This document shows, one piece after another, positions 21,639 through 30,645 of a stretch of 64,000 nt of DNA. This stretch comes from Prochlorococcus sp. AG-409-D14 (GTDB taxonomy: Bacteria > Cyanobacteriota > Cyanobacteriia > PCC-6307 > Cyanobiaceae). Where the stretch lies: contig QCJR01000002.1 in the NCBI GenBank assembly GCA_003215895.1, positions 1 through 64,000 of the forward strand, written 5' to 3'. Within the stretch, counting starts at the first letter, position 1. Each line of letters begins with the position of its first letter. Both the position numbers and the translations under genes were made by a program. The notes under the pieces are model-generated. The model was not told where the DNA came from, ran no database searches, and was given only the letters and a program-made list of their open reading frames with translations.

Positions 21639-21723
21639 TTGTGGGATAAGCGTTGGATAATCCCCACACAACGAATAAACCTATGCCCCCTAATAAAAAT
21701 ACACCCCAAATAAGCACAGTCAT
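21631..21723 (-). CDS. Candidate single-TM microprotein, 30 aa (44 aa if started at 21765)
   Basis: Manual translation MTVLIWGVFLLGGIGLFVVWGLSNAYPTIT: one clear TM helix with a short polar tail; convergent overlap with ribF end. Confidence 0.5.
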   Translation of the reverse strand: MTVLIWGVFLLGGIGLFVVWGLSNAYPTIT

Positions 21724-21785
21724 ATTGTTCTCAGAATCATTTTCCACAATAAAATTTAAATACATATCATCTAATAAAGGATGAC

Positions 21786-22838
21786 ATGAAATCAATGTCT
21801 GTCACCCCTCCATCTAATAATCGTATTGCTCAATTGATTGACGCGAACCTTGATCGCGCCAGAGAAGGTCTTCGAGTTATGGAAGATTGGTGCAGATTTG
21901 GTCTAAAGAGGAGTGATTTTTCGATTCAAATCAAAGATTGGAGGCAACAATTAGGAGTTCATCACCACAACATTTATCGAAAAGCAAGGCTTACATCCAA
22001 CGACCCAGCCATGGGAGTTTCACATCCTTTACAAAAAGTCAGATCAACCCCAGAGGCTGTATTTATTGCAAACTCATCCAGAGTGCAAGAAGCCTTAAGA
22101 GTAATAGAGGAATTTACTCGACTAACAGATCCGAAGCTTTGCGAAATAGCCACCAAAATTAGATACGAAACTTATGAGATCGAGATAAAAGTTCTTAATA
22201 CGACAGAAGGTATAAATAAAAGAAAAACCCTAAAAGATTGCGCCATATACCTAATAACCACAAACAGGAGAGATCTCGAAGGGATTGTTCTTCAGGCTCT
22301 AAAAGCTGGTGCAAAAATGGTTCAATACAGAGAGAAATTTTTAAATGACAATGAAAAAATTTCACAGGCTAAATTACTAGCATCACTTTGTAAAAAATAC
22401 AATTCACTATTTATTGTCAATGATCGCATTGATATTGCACTTGCCGTTGACGCCGATGGAGTTCATTTGGGGCAAGAAGATATACCAACAAAAATCGCAA
22501 GGAAGCTCCTAGGGTCTGACAAGATCATTGGCCGAAGCACGCACAGCCTTGAAGAAATAAAGAGAGCAGAAGATGAAGGCTGTGACTATATTGGCATAGG
22601 ACCAATATTTTCGTCTGAAACCAAAAAGAAACTAAATCCAATTGGAATTGACTACCTTAAGAAGGGATTGAGAAAAACTCTCCTACCTGCTTTTGCTATT
22701 GGTGGGATAAATAACTCAAATATCAAAAAATTAAATCAAATCAATAATCTTCGCATAGCTGTATCAAATGCAATCATTAATTCAAATGACCCCTTTTCAA
22801 AAACTGAAGAGCTTATCAAATTTCTAACATGCAACTAA
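21786..22838 (+). CDS. thiE: Thiamine-phosphate synthase (long form with N-terminal extension)
   Basis: C-terminal VQYREK, FIVNDRIDIALAVDADGVHLGQEDIP, GPIFSSETKK; N-terminal ANLDRAREGLRVMEDWCRF. Confidence 0.95.
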   Translation: MKSMSVTPPSNNRIAQLIDANLDRAREGLRVMEDWCRFGLKRSDFSIQIKDWRQQLGVHHHNIYRKARLTSNDPAMGVSHPLQKVRSTPEAVFIANSSRVQEALRVIEEFTRLTDPKLCEIATKIRYETYEIEIKVLNTTEGINKRKTLKDCAIYLITTNRRDLEGIVLQALKAGAKMVQYREKFLNDNEKISQAKLLASLCKKYNSLFIVNDRIDIALAVDADGVHLGQEDIPTKIARKLLGSDKIIGRSTHSLEEIKRAEDEGCDYIGIGPIFSSETKKKLNPIGIDYLKKGLRKTLLPAFAIGGINNSNIKKLNQINNLRIAVSNAIINSNDPFSKTEELIKFLTCN

Positions 22839-23041
22839 AAATTAACGGCGAAATTAAAACCATTAACAATTTCGCTGAAGAATTACCTCTGGAAACTTTG
22901 CTTGAAAACTTAGGTTACAAACCTCAATTAGTTGTAGTTGAGTTAAATGGTGAAATAATCAACCCAAAAGTTTGGAAAAGTACAAAAATGAAAAATGGCG
23001 ATTGCTTAGAGGTTGTGACAATTGTTGGCGGAGGTTCCTAA
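22829..23041 (+). CDS. thiS: Sulfur carrier protein ThiS
   Basis: 70-aa ubiquitin-like protein ending VVTIVGGGS; overlaps thiE by 10 nt. Confidence 0.92.
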   Translation: MQLKINGEIKTINNFAEELPLETLLENLGYKPQLVVVELNGEIINPKVWKSTKMKNGDCLEVVTIVGGGS

Positions 23042-23065
23042 AGTTAATTAATTCCTCAAAAATAA

Positions 23066-24031
23066 GTGTTCAAATTTACTCTCTTTCACTGGTTAAAAAG
23101 AAAAAAATTTTTTTCTTTCCTGGTTATTTCTGCAATAGTTTCTTCTTTTTTATTTATTAACCCCAACCCGGCTTCGGCTGCCAGTGGGGGTCGCATCGGT
23201 GGAGGAAGTTTTCAGGCACCTTCCTCACCACGAAGCCAAAATTATGGAGGTTATGGAGGCAATAACTTTCGTGGCTATGGAAGTGGATACAGAGGAGGTG
23301 GTATTGGTTTTCCTTTCTTATTGCCAATATTTGGCTTTGGTGGTGGTGGAATTTTTGGTTTTTTAATACTTATATCAATTGTCAGTGTGATTGTTAATTC
23401 ATTTAAAAACTCTTCAAATTTCTCAAACTCAAGCAATAACTCAATAGTTTCTCAATCAGCAAACTCTTCCAAAGTTTCTTTAATACAGTTTCAAATTGGC
23501 TTACTAGCAAGTGCTAAAGAGATTCAAGTAAAGCTTAGAGAACTTGCCTCCTCTTCAAGCACCTCAACCTCATCTGGTCTTCAAAGAGTTCTTCAAGACA
23601 CAACTCTTGCCTTACTAAGGAAGCCTGAATTATGGGTCTATTCAAATATAGAAACAGGCTCCGTTCCTTTTACTTCCGCAGAATCAACATTTAATCGAAT
23701 CTCAATAACTGAAAGAAGCAAATTAAAAGCCGAACTCACATCAAACTATTCTGGTCAAATAACTACATCAACAAATAATGAATCCAATCCTGGCAATTCA
23801 GATTCAACAAATGAATACATCGCGATTACGATTTTAGTAGCGACAAAAAAGCATTTAAGACTAAATAACTCCGCAAACAACGAACAAACAACAGAGGCAT
23901 TGAGACTCTTAGGATCAATTTCATCAAACGACCTAATCGCCTTGGAAGTTATCTGGCAACCTGACGGAGAAGGAGAGACTTTGAGAGAAGAAGAGCTAAT
24001 AACTCAATACCCAAATCTTAAACATTTATAA
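23066..24031 (+). CDS. DUF1517-like exported/membrane protein
   Basis: Signal-like N-terminus, Gly-rich GGRIGGGSF segment, TM segment, conserved C-terminal domain. Confidence 0.75.
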   Translation: MFKFTLFHWLKRKKFFSFLVISAIVSSFLFINPNPASAASGGRIGGGSFQAPSSPRSQNYGGYGGNNFRGYGSGYRGGGIGFPFLLPIFGFGGGGIFGFLILISIVSVIVNSFKNSSNFSNSSNNSIVSQSANSSKVSLIQFQIGLLASAKEIQVKLRELASSSSTSTSSGLQRVLQDTTLALLRKPELWVYSNIETGSVPFTSAESTFNRISITERSKLKAELTSNYSGQITTSTNNESNPGNSDSTNEYIAITILVATKKHLRLNNSANNEQTTEALRLLGSISSNDLIALEVIWQPDGEGETLREEELITQYPNLKHL

Positions 24032-24133
24032 ATTAAGTGTCCTAAGTGACAAAAAACCTTATTTCTTTATATTTTTTTCATCTTATTTACGTAAAGAAGA
24101 GTCAAAAAACACACAAATAACAGTTAGCATTCC

Positions 24134-24325
24134 GTGACAGTTATTTTTAAAATAGAAGTGTCGGCTTCTTCGCAACCAGAACCTCGTTCAATGAAATGGG
24201 AAAGCTCTGGAGAGCTTGCTCAAAGAGATTTATCAGAATTAGTCACTCGTCTTCTCGATGTTGAATCGAGCAACAATAGTGATGAGCTAACTAGACTTGG
24301 TAGCAAATATGACGAAGAATCTTAA
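24134..24325 (+). CDS. Hypothetical protein
   Basis: 63-aa ORF (GTG start), protein-like composition. Confidence 0.5.
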   Translation: MTVIFKIEVSASSQPEPRSMKWESSGELAQRDLSELVTRLLDVESSNNSDELTRLGSKYDEES

Positions 24326-24391
24326 GACTATAAATTCCCCCTTGCGCTCTTAGATTTAATAGCTCAATTTAGGAGAAAGAAGAGAGTTTTA

Positions 24392-24529
24392 ATGAGGCGA
24401 AAGACCATTCAATGGATAAACACCCCAGTTATTACTGAAGCAATTTTTCGTTACGAGAAAGGTCTACTACCTAACTCAATGAAGTTGTGGTTAGAACAGG
24501 TTCTAGAGATAAATTCAAATAAAGATTAG
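24392..24529 (+). CDS. Candidate small basic protein, 45 aa
   Basis: Manual translation MRRKTIQWINTPVITEAIFRYEKGLLPNSMKLWLEQVLEINSNKD; convergent 4-nt overlap with larB. Confidence 0.45.
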   Translation: MRRKTIQWINTPVITEAIFRYEKGLLPNSMKLWLEQVLEINSNKD

Positions 24530-25170
24530 GCTAATAAAATTCTGATAGCAGCCATAGCTGCACCATAACCATTATCAATATTCACTACTAACAAGCCTGG
24601 AGCACAACTTGCAAGCATTCCCTCCATAGCCGTTTTACCACCACCACTAATACCATATCCAACTGAAACAGGAAGTCCAATAATTGGCTGAGGAATTAAT
24701 CCAGCGAGTACCGTAGGCAAAGCCCCCTCCATGCCGGCACATGCAATAACTACTTTTGCTAATTTTATTTCTTCTAGCCTATCTAGCAGTCTGTGAAGTC
24801 CTGCGACACCAACATCAATCAACAATTTGGTTTTTATTCCATGCAAATTCAAAGCTATTTCTGCTTCTGAAGCCACTCCTACATCACTTGTTCCTCCAGT
24901 CAAAATAATTACTTCTTCGGAAGAAGTACATTCCTTAAACTCCCCCAAAGTTAAACAACCAGATATTTCATGAAATTCTGCAGAAGGGAATTCAACTAAA
25001 AGTTTTTCTCCTTTTTCTTTAGAAAGTCTTGTCACCAAAGCAGTTTCAGATTCAAGTTGATATTTTTTCAATATTTCAGATATTTGTTGAATTGTTTTAT
25101 GCTCCCCCCAAATAGCCTCAATTACACCTAGTCGATTATGCCTCTGAAAATCAATAATTGATTGATTCAT
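24526..25170 (-). CDS. larB: LarB-type AIR carboxylase-family protein (nickel-pincer nucleotide pathway family)
   Basis: ILTGGTSDVGVASEAE, DVGVAGLHRLL, VVIACAGMEGALPTVLAGL, PVSVGYGISGGGKTAMEGMLASCAPGLLVVNIDNGYGAA. Confidence 0.9.
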   Translation of the reverse strand: MNQSIIDFQRHNRLGVIEAIWGEHKTIQQISEILKKYQLESETALVTRLSKEKGEKLLVEFPSAEFHEISGCLTLGEFKECTSSEEVIILTGGTSDVGVASEAEIALNLHGIKTKLLIDVGVAGLHRLLDRLEEIKLAKVVIACAGMEGALPTVLAGLIPQPIIGLPVSVGYGISGGGKTAMEGMLASCAPGLLVVNIDNGYGAAMAAIRILLA

Positions 25171-25172
25171 CT

Positions 25173-25628
25173 TTACTCTGGATTTAATTCCCCCTCAAAA
25201 ATCAATGGAAAAGGATTTCCACTTGTTTCACCTGTTTCCTCTCTGGCAATCTTTTCGAAATCCTGCTGGACAAGATTAATTTCTGCCTTAGAGATGTTTT
25301 TCCAAACTGCTCTTGATTCCCAACCAATCAATAAGGTTGCCTCTTCAAATTTAGGATCCCAAAAAAGTTGGCGTCCTAAAAAACCATTTTGTTTCAACAA
25401 CCATGGTTCCCAACTTCCTTGTTCAGCTTTTAACCAAGCATGTTTATATTTTTTCGGGACATCAAGCTTAAGGAGCTCGACAATAGATTCCTTTGGAAAA
25501 TTCACTTTTAATAAAGACTCAGCTTGAATATTTTTCACATTTCCAAAAATAGTAGAAAAAGAAATCAAACCAACAATACAAAACCAAAATACTTTTTCGA
25601 TCAAATTTTTCTTGCTAATTGTTTTCAT
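25173..25628 (-). CDS. Hypothetical exported protein (TIGR03792-like)
   Basis: N-terminal hydrophobic segment; [41 protein letters not shown]. Confidence 0.65.
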   Translation of the reverse strand: MKTISKKNLIEKVFWFCIVGLISFSTIFGNVKNIQAESLLKVNFPKESIVELLKLDVPKKYKHAWLKAEQGSWEPWLLKQNGFLGRQLFWDPKFEEATLLIGWESRAVWKNISKAEINLVQQDFEKIAREETGETSGNPFPLIFEGELNPE

Positions 25629-26841
25629 TCTTTTTCATCAAAACAACTGCATGACAAGATATACCTTCCTCTCTTCCTTCAGCACCTAATTTCTCATTTG
25701 TAGTTGCTTTAACTCCTACAGCATCAATGTCAACACCAATTTTCTTAGATATTTTCTCCTTCATTAAGTCAATATAAGGTTTTAATTTTGGCCTTTCAGC
25801 AACAATAACTGAATCAATATTTTGAATTTGCCATCCTCTATTCTCAATTAATTCCATTACCTGTTCAAGAAGAATCAAACTATCTGCATTTTTCCATTTA
25901 GGGTCGTCTGGGGGGAAATACTTTCCAATATCACCCAAAGATAATGCTCCTAAAATGGCATCCATAATTGCATGAGTAAGAACATCTGCATCACTATGCC
26001 CATCAAGACCTAAACCTTCAGGATGCTTTAACTCGATCCCGCCAAGTATCAAAGGTCGACCAGGGACCAATCTGTGCATGTCATAACCGTTGCCTATTCG
26101 TAAGCTCACTTCAGTTTTCAATAATGAACTTCCTTTATCGAATGATAATTGGTCAAGCTTCCAAAGTTCGAACAAATCGGGTCTACGCGACTGTGTTCTG
26201 ATTTCTCTTTGCTTCTGCCTCCATTCTTTAATTAATTTATGGTTACCACTTAGTAGAACATCAGGTACTTTCATGCCTCTGAATTCTGAGGGTCTAGTGT
26301 ATTGCGGATGTTCTAAAAGGAACTCATTATGACTTTCCTCTTCTAATGATTCAGAACTGCCTAAAGTTCCAGGCAAAAGACGTACTACTCCATTAATCAA
26401 AGTTATCGCAGGAATTTCTCCACCGGTAAGAACAAAGTCTCCAATTGAAATTTCTTCATCAGCTAGAGACCGAATCCTCTCATCAAACCCTTCATAGCTA
26501 CCACATATCAATATGAGTTGATCTTCTTTTGACCATCTATAAAAATCATTTTGAGATATTTTTCTACCTTGTGGAGTCATCAAAAGTATCCTTTTTTTAT
26601 TGAGCTTTGGAATGTGATCAAATACCGAAAAATAAGGTTCGGGCTTCAAGACCATTCCAGCGCCTCCGCCATATGGTTCATCATCAACTTTTCGATAATT
26701 ATCTATTGCATAGTCACGAGGATTGTGTATATGAATTGATGCAATCTTCTCTTCAAATGCCTTTTTTATAAGTCCATGATTAAAAAAATTTTTAAATGCT
26801 TCAGGGAAAAGGCTTACTACATCGAACCTGAATTTATTCAT
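25615..26841 (-). CDS. trmD-ispF: TrmD (tRNA m1G37 methyltransferase) - IspF (MECDP synthase) single reading frame
   Basis: N-terminal TrmD ([38 protein letters not shown]) then, without a stop, complete IspF ([51 protein letters not shown]). Confidence 0.93.
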   Translation of the reverse strand: MNKFRFDVVSLFPEAFKNFFNHGLIKKAFEEKIASIHIHNPRDYAIDNYRKVDDEPYGGGAGMVLKPEPYFSVFDHIPKLNKKRILLMTPQGRKISQNDFYRWSKEDQLILICGSYEGFDERIRSLADEEISIGDFVLTGGEIPAITLINGVVRLLPGTLGSSESLEEESHNEFLLEHPQYTRPSEFRGMKVPDVLLSGNHKLIKEWRQKQREIRTQSRRPDLFELWKLDQLSFDKGSSLLKTEVSLRIGNGYDMHRLVPGRPLILGGIELKHPEGLGLDGHSDADVLTHAIMDAILGALSLGDIGKYFPPDDPKWKNADSLILLEQVMELIENRGWQIQNIDSVIVAERPKLKPYIDLMKEKISKKIGVDIDAVGVKATTNEKLGAEGREEGISCHAVVLMKKNENN

Positions 26842-26846
26842 ACAAA

Positions 26847-27788
26847 TTAGCTCCCTTCATAACCAAACTCATTAAGCCGAGATGATTTACTTCTCCAGTC
26901 AGGAACAACTTTAACAAACAATTCTAAATAGACATTTCCATTAATTAAAGTTTGAATTTGGAGCCTTGATTCCTGGCCAATTTTCTTCAACATACTTCCC
27001 CCTTTACCAATTAATATGCCTTTCTGACTTTTTTTCTCAACACAAATAGTTGCAAGAATTCCTGTTCTTACAATCTCCTTAGATTTTTTTTTCGAGGTTA
27101 TATCTTCAATTTTATCAATAGAAACTGCAACACTATGAGGGACCTCCTCGCGTGTATGGATTAATACTTGTTCCCTTATAAATTCAGCCATTAAAAACTT
27201 CTCAGGATGGTCACAAGTCATATGACTTGGATACAACTGAGGTCCTAAAGGTAGTTTTTTTTCTATTTCATTAATCAATTCATTACATCCATTTCCTGTT
27301 AGAGCACTACAACAAAAAACTGGCCAATTTGTACCCTCAAAAAAGTCTAAATATTCCTTCTTTCTATCTTTAAATTTGCTCAACGGAACAAGATCCCATT
27401 TATTCAAGGCAACAATAACTGGTATTTGTAAATTTCTAATCAAATTCAAAATGAATGCATCGCCCCTGCCTGGAGAATGATTAGCTTCAAAAATAACTAA
27501 AAGGGCATCCACCTCTCCTATAGATCTCTTAGCACTCTGAACAAGTCTTTCACCTAATAAATGATGGGGTTTATGAATACCAGGAGTATCTACAAAAATA
27601 ATTTGAGACTTTTCATTAGTAAGTATTACTTTTAATCGATTTCTAGTTGTTTGAGCGATGGGTGATGTTATTGCTATTTTCTCACCAATAAATTTGTTTA
27701 TAAAAGTTGATTTGCCAACATTAGGTCTACCTATTAATGCAATAAATCCTGATTTAAAATCCTCTTGAATCAAATCTCCCAAAGACAT
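26847..27788 (-). CDS. era: GTPase Era
   Basis: [40 protein letters not shown] domain [12 protein letters not shown]. Confidence 0.96.
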   Translation of the reverse strand: MSLGDLIQEDFKSGFIALIGRPNVGKSTFINKFIGEKIAITSPIAQTTRNRLKVILTNEKSQIIFVDTPGIHKPHHLLGERLVQSAKRSIGEVDALLVIFEANHSPGRGDAFILNLIRNLQIPVIVALNKWDLVPLSKFKDRKKEYLDFFEGTNWPVFCCSALTGNGCNELINEIEKKLPLGPQLYPSHMTCDHPEKFLMAEFIREQVLIHTREEVPHSVAVSIDKIEDITSKKKSKEIVRTGILATICVEKKSQKGILIGKGGSMLKKIGQESRLQIQTLINGNVYLELFVKVVPDWRSKSSRLNEFGYEGS

Positions 27789-27839
27789 TTTCTTTCTCTA
27801 CGATTATCTATAGCCTTACTCTAAAAGAGCAATAAAACC

Positions 27840-28352
27840 ATGAATGAAAAGAAACCAACTTTTAAAGAGGCTATGCAAGCTTCAATGATTTGGTGCAAAA
27901 GTTGGGAAAATGATGAAATAAGTGACGAAGTTATATCTGATCGAATTGGTGAGCTTATTAAAACAGTAGAGGGAGCGAGAGGATTTTTTGTTGTAAGTCT
28001 CTCAATAGATTGCCCTTTAATGGATAGATTTCCTGATGCATTGATTTTTCAATTAAGAAATTCTGGAGAAATTGTTGTCGACTTAACCGTAAAGAATCTT
28101 GCCATGAGTTCAGCGATGATAATTACACATCGAAATAATAAAGATCCTCATGAAATACAATCAAAGAGAATAAAAATTCGGTGTATTGAATTACTTAAGC
28201 TATTAGATTCAACTCAGGTAAAAAAACGTTTAGATGTTTTGCTTGAAGCAACAAAAGGGACTGGGAAAGACTTGGAATTTCTTAATAAATGGGGTTATAA
28301 CGATGAACAAATCAATGCAATATCAGAAAGTATTTTTGAAGTTGCAACATAA
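27840..28352 (+). CDS. Hypothetical protein
   Basis: 170-aa ORF, isolated, followed by a terminator hairpin. Confidence 0.7.
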   Translation: MNEKKPTFKEAMQASMIWCKSWENDEISDEVISDRIGELIKTVEGARGFFVVSLSIDCPLMDRFPDALIFQLRNSGEIVVDLTVKNLAMSSAMIITHRNNKDPHEIQSKRIKIRCIELLKLLDSTQVKKRLDVLLEATKGTGKDLEFLNKWGYNDEQINAISESIFEVAT

Positions 28353-28380
28353 AAAAAGAGCCTTTAGGCTCTTTTTTTAT
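28350..28380. terminator. Bidirectional intrinsic terminator between convergent genes
   Basis: aaaaaaagagcctttaggctcttttttt: 6-bp AGAGCC/GGCTCT stem, TTTA loop, A/T tracts on both sides. Confidence 0.85.
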
Positions 28381-28397
28381 GTTTAATTTTTTTAACC

Positions 28398-29135
28398 TCA
28401 ATCTCTTCTACCACCTCCCTGAAGAGCAATAATAAGACGAAGAACAAAAACAAATAAATTTATATAAGTTAAATACATTCCCAATGCTCCTGCTAAATAC
28501 TGTTCATCGTTGTACCTTCTTGGCATTGTATAGAAATCCACAAAAGACATGGCAACAAAAAGTACTGTTCCAAAACCAGCAATCATTAATTCAAAGCCAC
28601 TGCCTCCAAACATCCCTGGAGCAAATAAACCACCAATAAACTGAAAAACCATCGCAATAATTAGACCAAGCAATCCAAGACCAACTGCACCCTGCAAAGC
28701 TTGACCAACGTTATCGCTCATTTTTCTACCTACAGAAGATGCAATAACGAAAGTTATTCCAGTAGCAAATACAGCTGTTCCGATGGCTCCCATTCCTGCA
28801 ACTTGAATTGCCAACCCAACAATCCCACTAAGAGTAAAACCAGTTAACAAGCTGAATCCGGTTAATAGTGGGAGCGCCTTAGAGTTATTTGCATTGTTGG
28901 CAGCACTGCTTGCCATAAAAAACAGAACAATTTCTGCAATAAATGCAACTATAAATAATGGACCAAATAGAGGATTGTTAGTTCCTTGTAAAGAGAGGCC
29001 ACCTAAAACACCTAATCCGGTTAATGCCATTCCTCCGCCTACATAAGGCAAGGCTTTATTAACTACATTTGGGCCAATAAGTGCACTTGATTGTGCTTCA
29101 CGAATAGCTTGTTGAAAATTGCTGTTTGCTGGCAT
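28398..29135 (-). CDS. Bax inhibitor-1/YccA family membrane protein
   Basis: Seven-TM-like hydrophobic pattern, family-like GLxxGG and C-terminal YINLFVFVLRLIIALQGGGRRD. Confidence 0.8.
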   Translation of the reverse strand: MPANSNFQQAIREAQSSALIGPNVVNKALPYVGGGMALTGLGVLGGLSLQGTNNPLFGPLFIVAFIAEIVLFFMASSAANNANNSKALPLLTGFSLLTGFTLSGIVGLAIQVAGMGAIGTAVFATGITFVIASSVGRKMSDNVGQALQGAVGLGLLGLIIAMVFQFIGGLFAPGMFGGSGFELMIAGFGTVLFVAMSFVDFYTMPRRYNDEQYLAGALGMYLTYINLFVFVLRLIIALQGGGRRD

Positions 29136-29210
29136 AACGCACCAGGTAATTATTAATACTTATTTTGACATAAAAAAAATAAGTCTTCATGAATGTGAAT
29201 GCGGATCACC

Positions 29211-30188
29211 CTATCGTCTTTTTTTATCTAGTTCTGCATAAGCATCAACAACGCTTTGAACGAGTGGATGTCTTACCACATCTGCTGAGGTAAGTCTGCA
29301 AACTGAAATCCCATCAATGTTTTCGAGTAAATCTGATGCTTCAATAAGTCCACTCATTTGACCGAATGGCAAGTCTACTTGCGTTACATCCCCAGTTACT
29401 ACCATTCTTGATCTTTCACCTAACCTGGTAAGAACCATCCTCATTTGTGCTTGAGTCGTATTTTGAGCTTCATCAAGTATCACAAAAGATTCTTCTAAAG
29501 TTCTACCTCGCATATATGCCAAAGGAGCAACTTCAATCACATTTTTTTCAATAAGTAAATTAGTTTTCTCTTGTCCAAGTAAAGAGTGAAGGGAATCATA
29601 TAAAGGTCTTAAATAAGGATCTACTTTTTGCTGTAAGTCTCCTGGTAAAAAGCCCAATCTTTCTCCAGCCTCAACTGCAGGTCTTGTCAAAATAATTTTC
29701 TCAATTTTTCTCTCAGTAAGCATTCTCACCGCTAATACTGTTGCTAAGAAAGTTTTTCCTGTTCCAGCAGGGCCTAAAGCAAAAGTAAGATCACTGTTTT
29801 CCATAGCTTCTACATAGAATTTTTGTCTAATTGTTCTTGGCCTTAACAGATTTCCTCTTTGACTTCTAGCTAAAACTTTTTTTGTTGATTTTGCGTGATC
29901 ATTTTTTTTACCATTATCCAATGCTCCCGCCGCGGCATGCAAATCTACAGCAGAGACAATTTGTCCTTCTTCCCAAATTGGTCTAACTAATTCAACGATT
30001 GCTGCAGCTCTTTCTAATTGATGAGAATTTCCTTTTATTTCGAGTTGTAATCCCCTTAATGCAAAAGCAGCGCCAGTAAGGGCTCCTAATCTATGAAGTG
30101 TTGACTGACCAGTCCCTGACAAAGCAGTAGCAGCATCAGAATCAGGCAGATCTATACAAAAGCGACCTTCAGTGGTTGCTTCAAACAT
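29211..30188 (-). CDS. phoH: PhoH family ATPase
   Basis: FALGPAGTGKTFLATVLAVRML, RPAVEAGERLGFLPGDLQQKVDPYLRPLYD, FVILDEAQNTT. Confidence 0.94.
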   Translation of the reverse strand: MFEATTEGRFCIDLPDSDAATALSGTGQSTLHRLGALTGAAFALRGLQLEIKGNSHQLERAAAIVELVRPIWEEGQIVSAVDLHAAAGALDNGKKNDHAKSTKKVLARSQRGNLLRPRTIRQKFYVEAMENSDLTFALGPAGTGKTFLATVLAVRMLTERKIEKIILTRPAVEAGERLGFLPGDLQQKVDPYLRPLYDSLHSLLGQEKTNLLIEKNVIEVAPLAYMRGRTLEESFVILDEAQNTTQAQMRMVLTRLGERSRMVVTGDVTQVDLPFGQMSGLIEASDLLENIDGISVCRLTSADVVRHPLVQSVVDAYAELDKKRR

Positions 30189-30225
30189 GAATTTTATTGA
30201 AATTATTAATATTCATCAAAACTTC

Positions 30226-30558
30226 TTATTCAGAAGTTTCTGATGCAGCTGCATCTTTTTTCTTTGCTGATCTTTCTTTTTCTTGTTTTTGCTTACCTAA
30301 AACTTCAGCAGGTCGAACTTTCTTTTCAAGGAGTCCTCCTTTCTCTAGTAAAGTCCTCACTGCATCAGTAGGCTGAGCGCCTTGTCCTAGTCGAGTTCTC
30401 AAAGCCTCTGTATCTAACCTGGTTTCCTTGGTTCTTGGATTGTAAAAACCTAGTTCTTGTAGGGGGCGACCATCTCGCCTTGAAGTGCTATTACAGGCAA
30501 CCAGACGAAAACTGGATTCACGCTTTTTACCAAACCGCTTAAGGCGGAGCTTGATCAT
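30226..30558 (-). CDS. rpsP: 30S ribosomal protein S16
   Basis: [41 protein letters not shown]. Confidence 0.97.
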   Translation of the reverse strand: MIKLRLKRFGKKRESSFRLVACNSTSRRDGRPLQELGFYNPRTKETRLDTEALRTRLGQGAQPTDAVRTLLEKGGLLEKKVRPAEVLGKQKQEKERSAKKKDAAASETSE

Positions 30559-30645
30559 CTTCGATTTATTTGTAAGTGGATTGAACTCAAAAGTTCTTCA
30601 ATTCAATAATACTGCACAGATGATTAATTTAGCCTTTTGATATTT

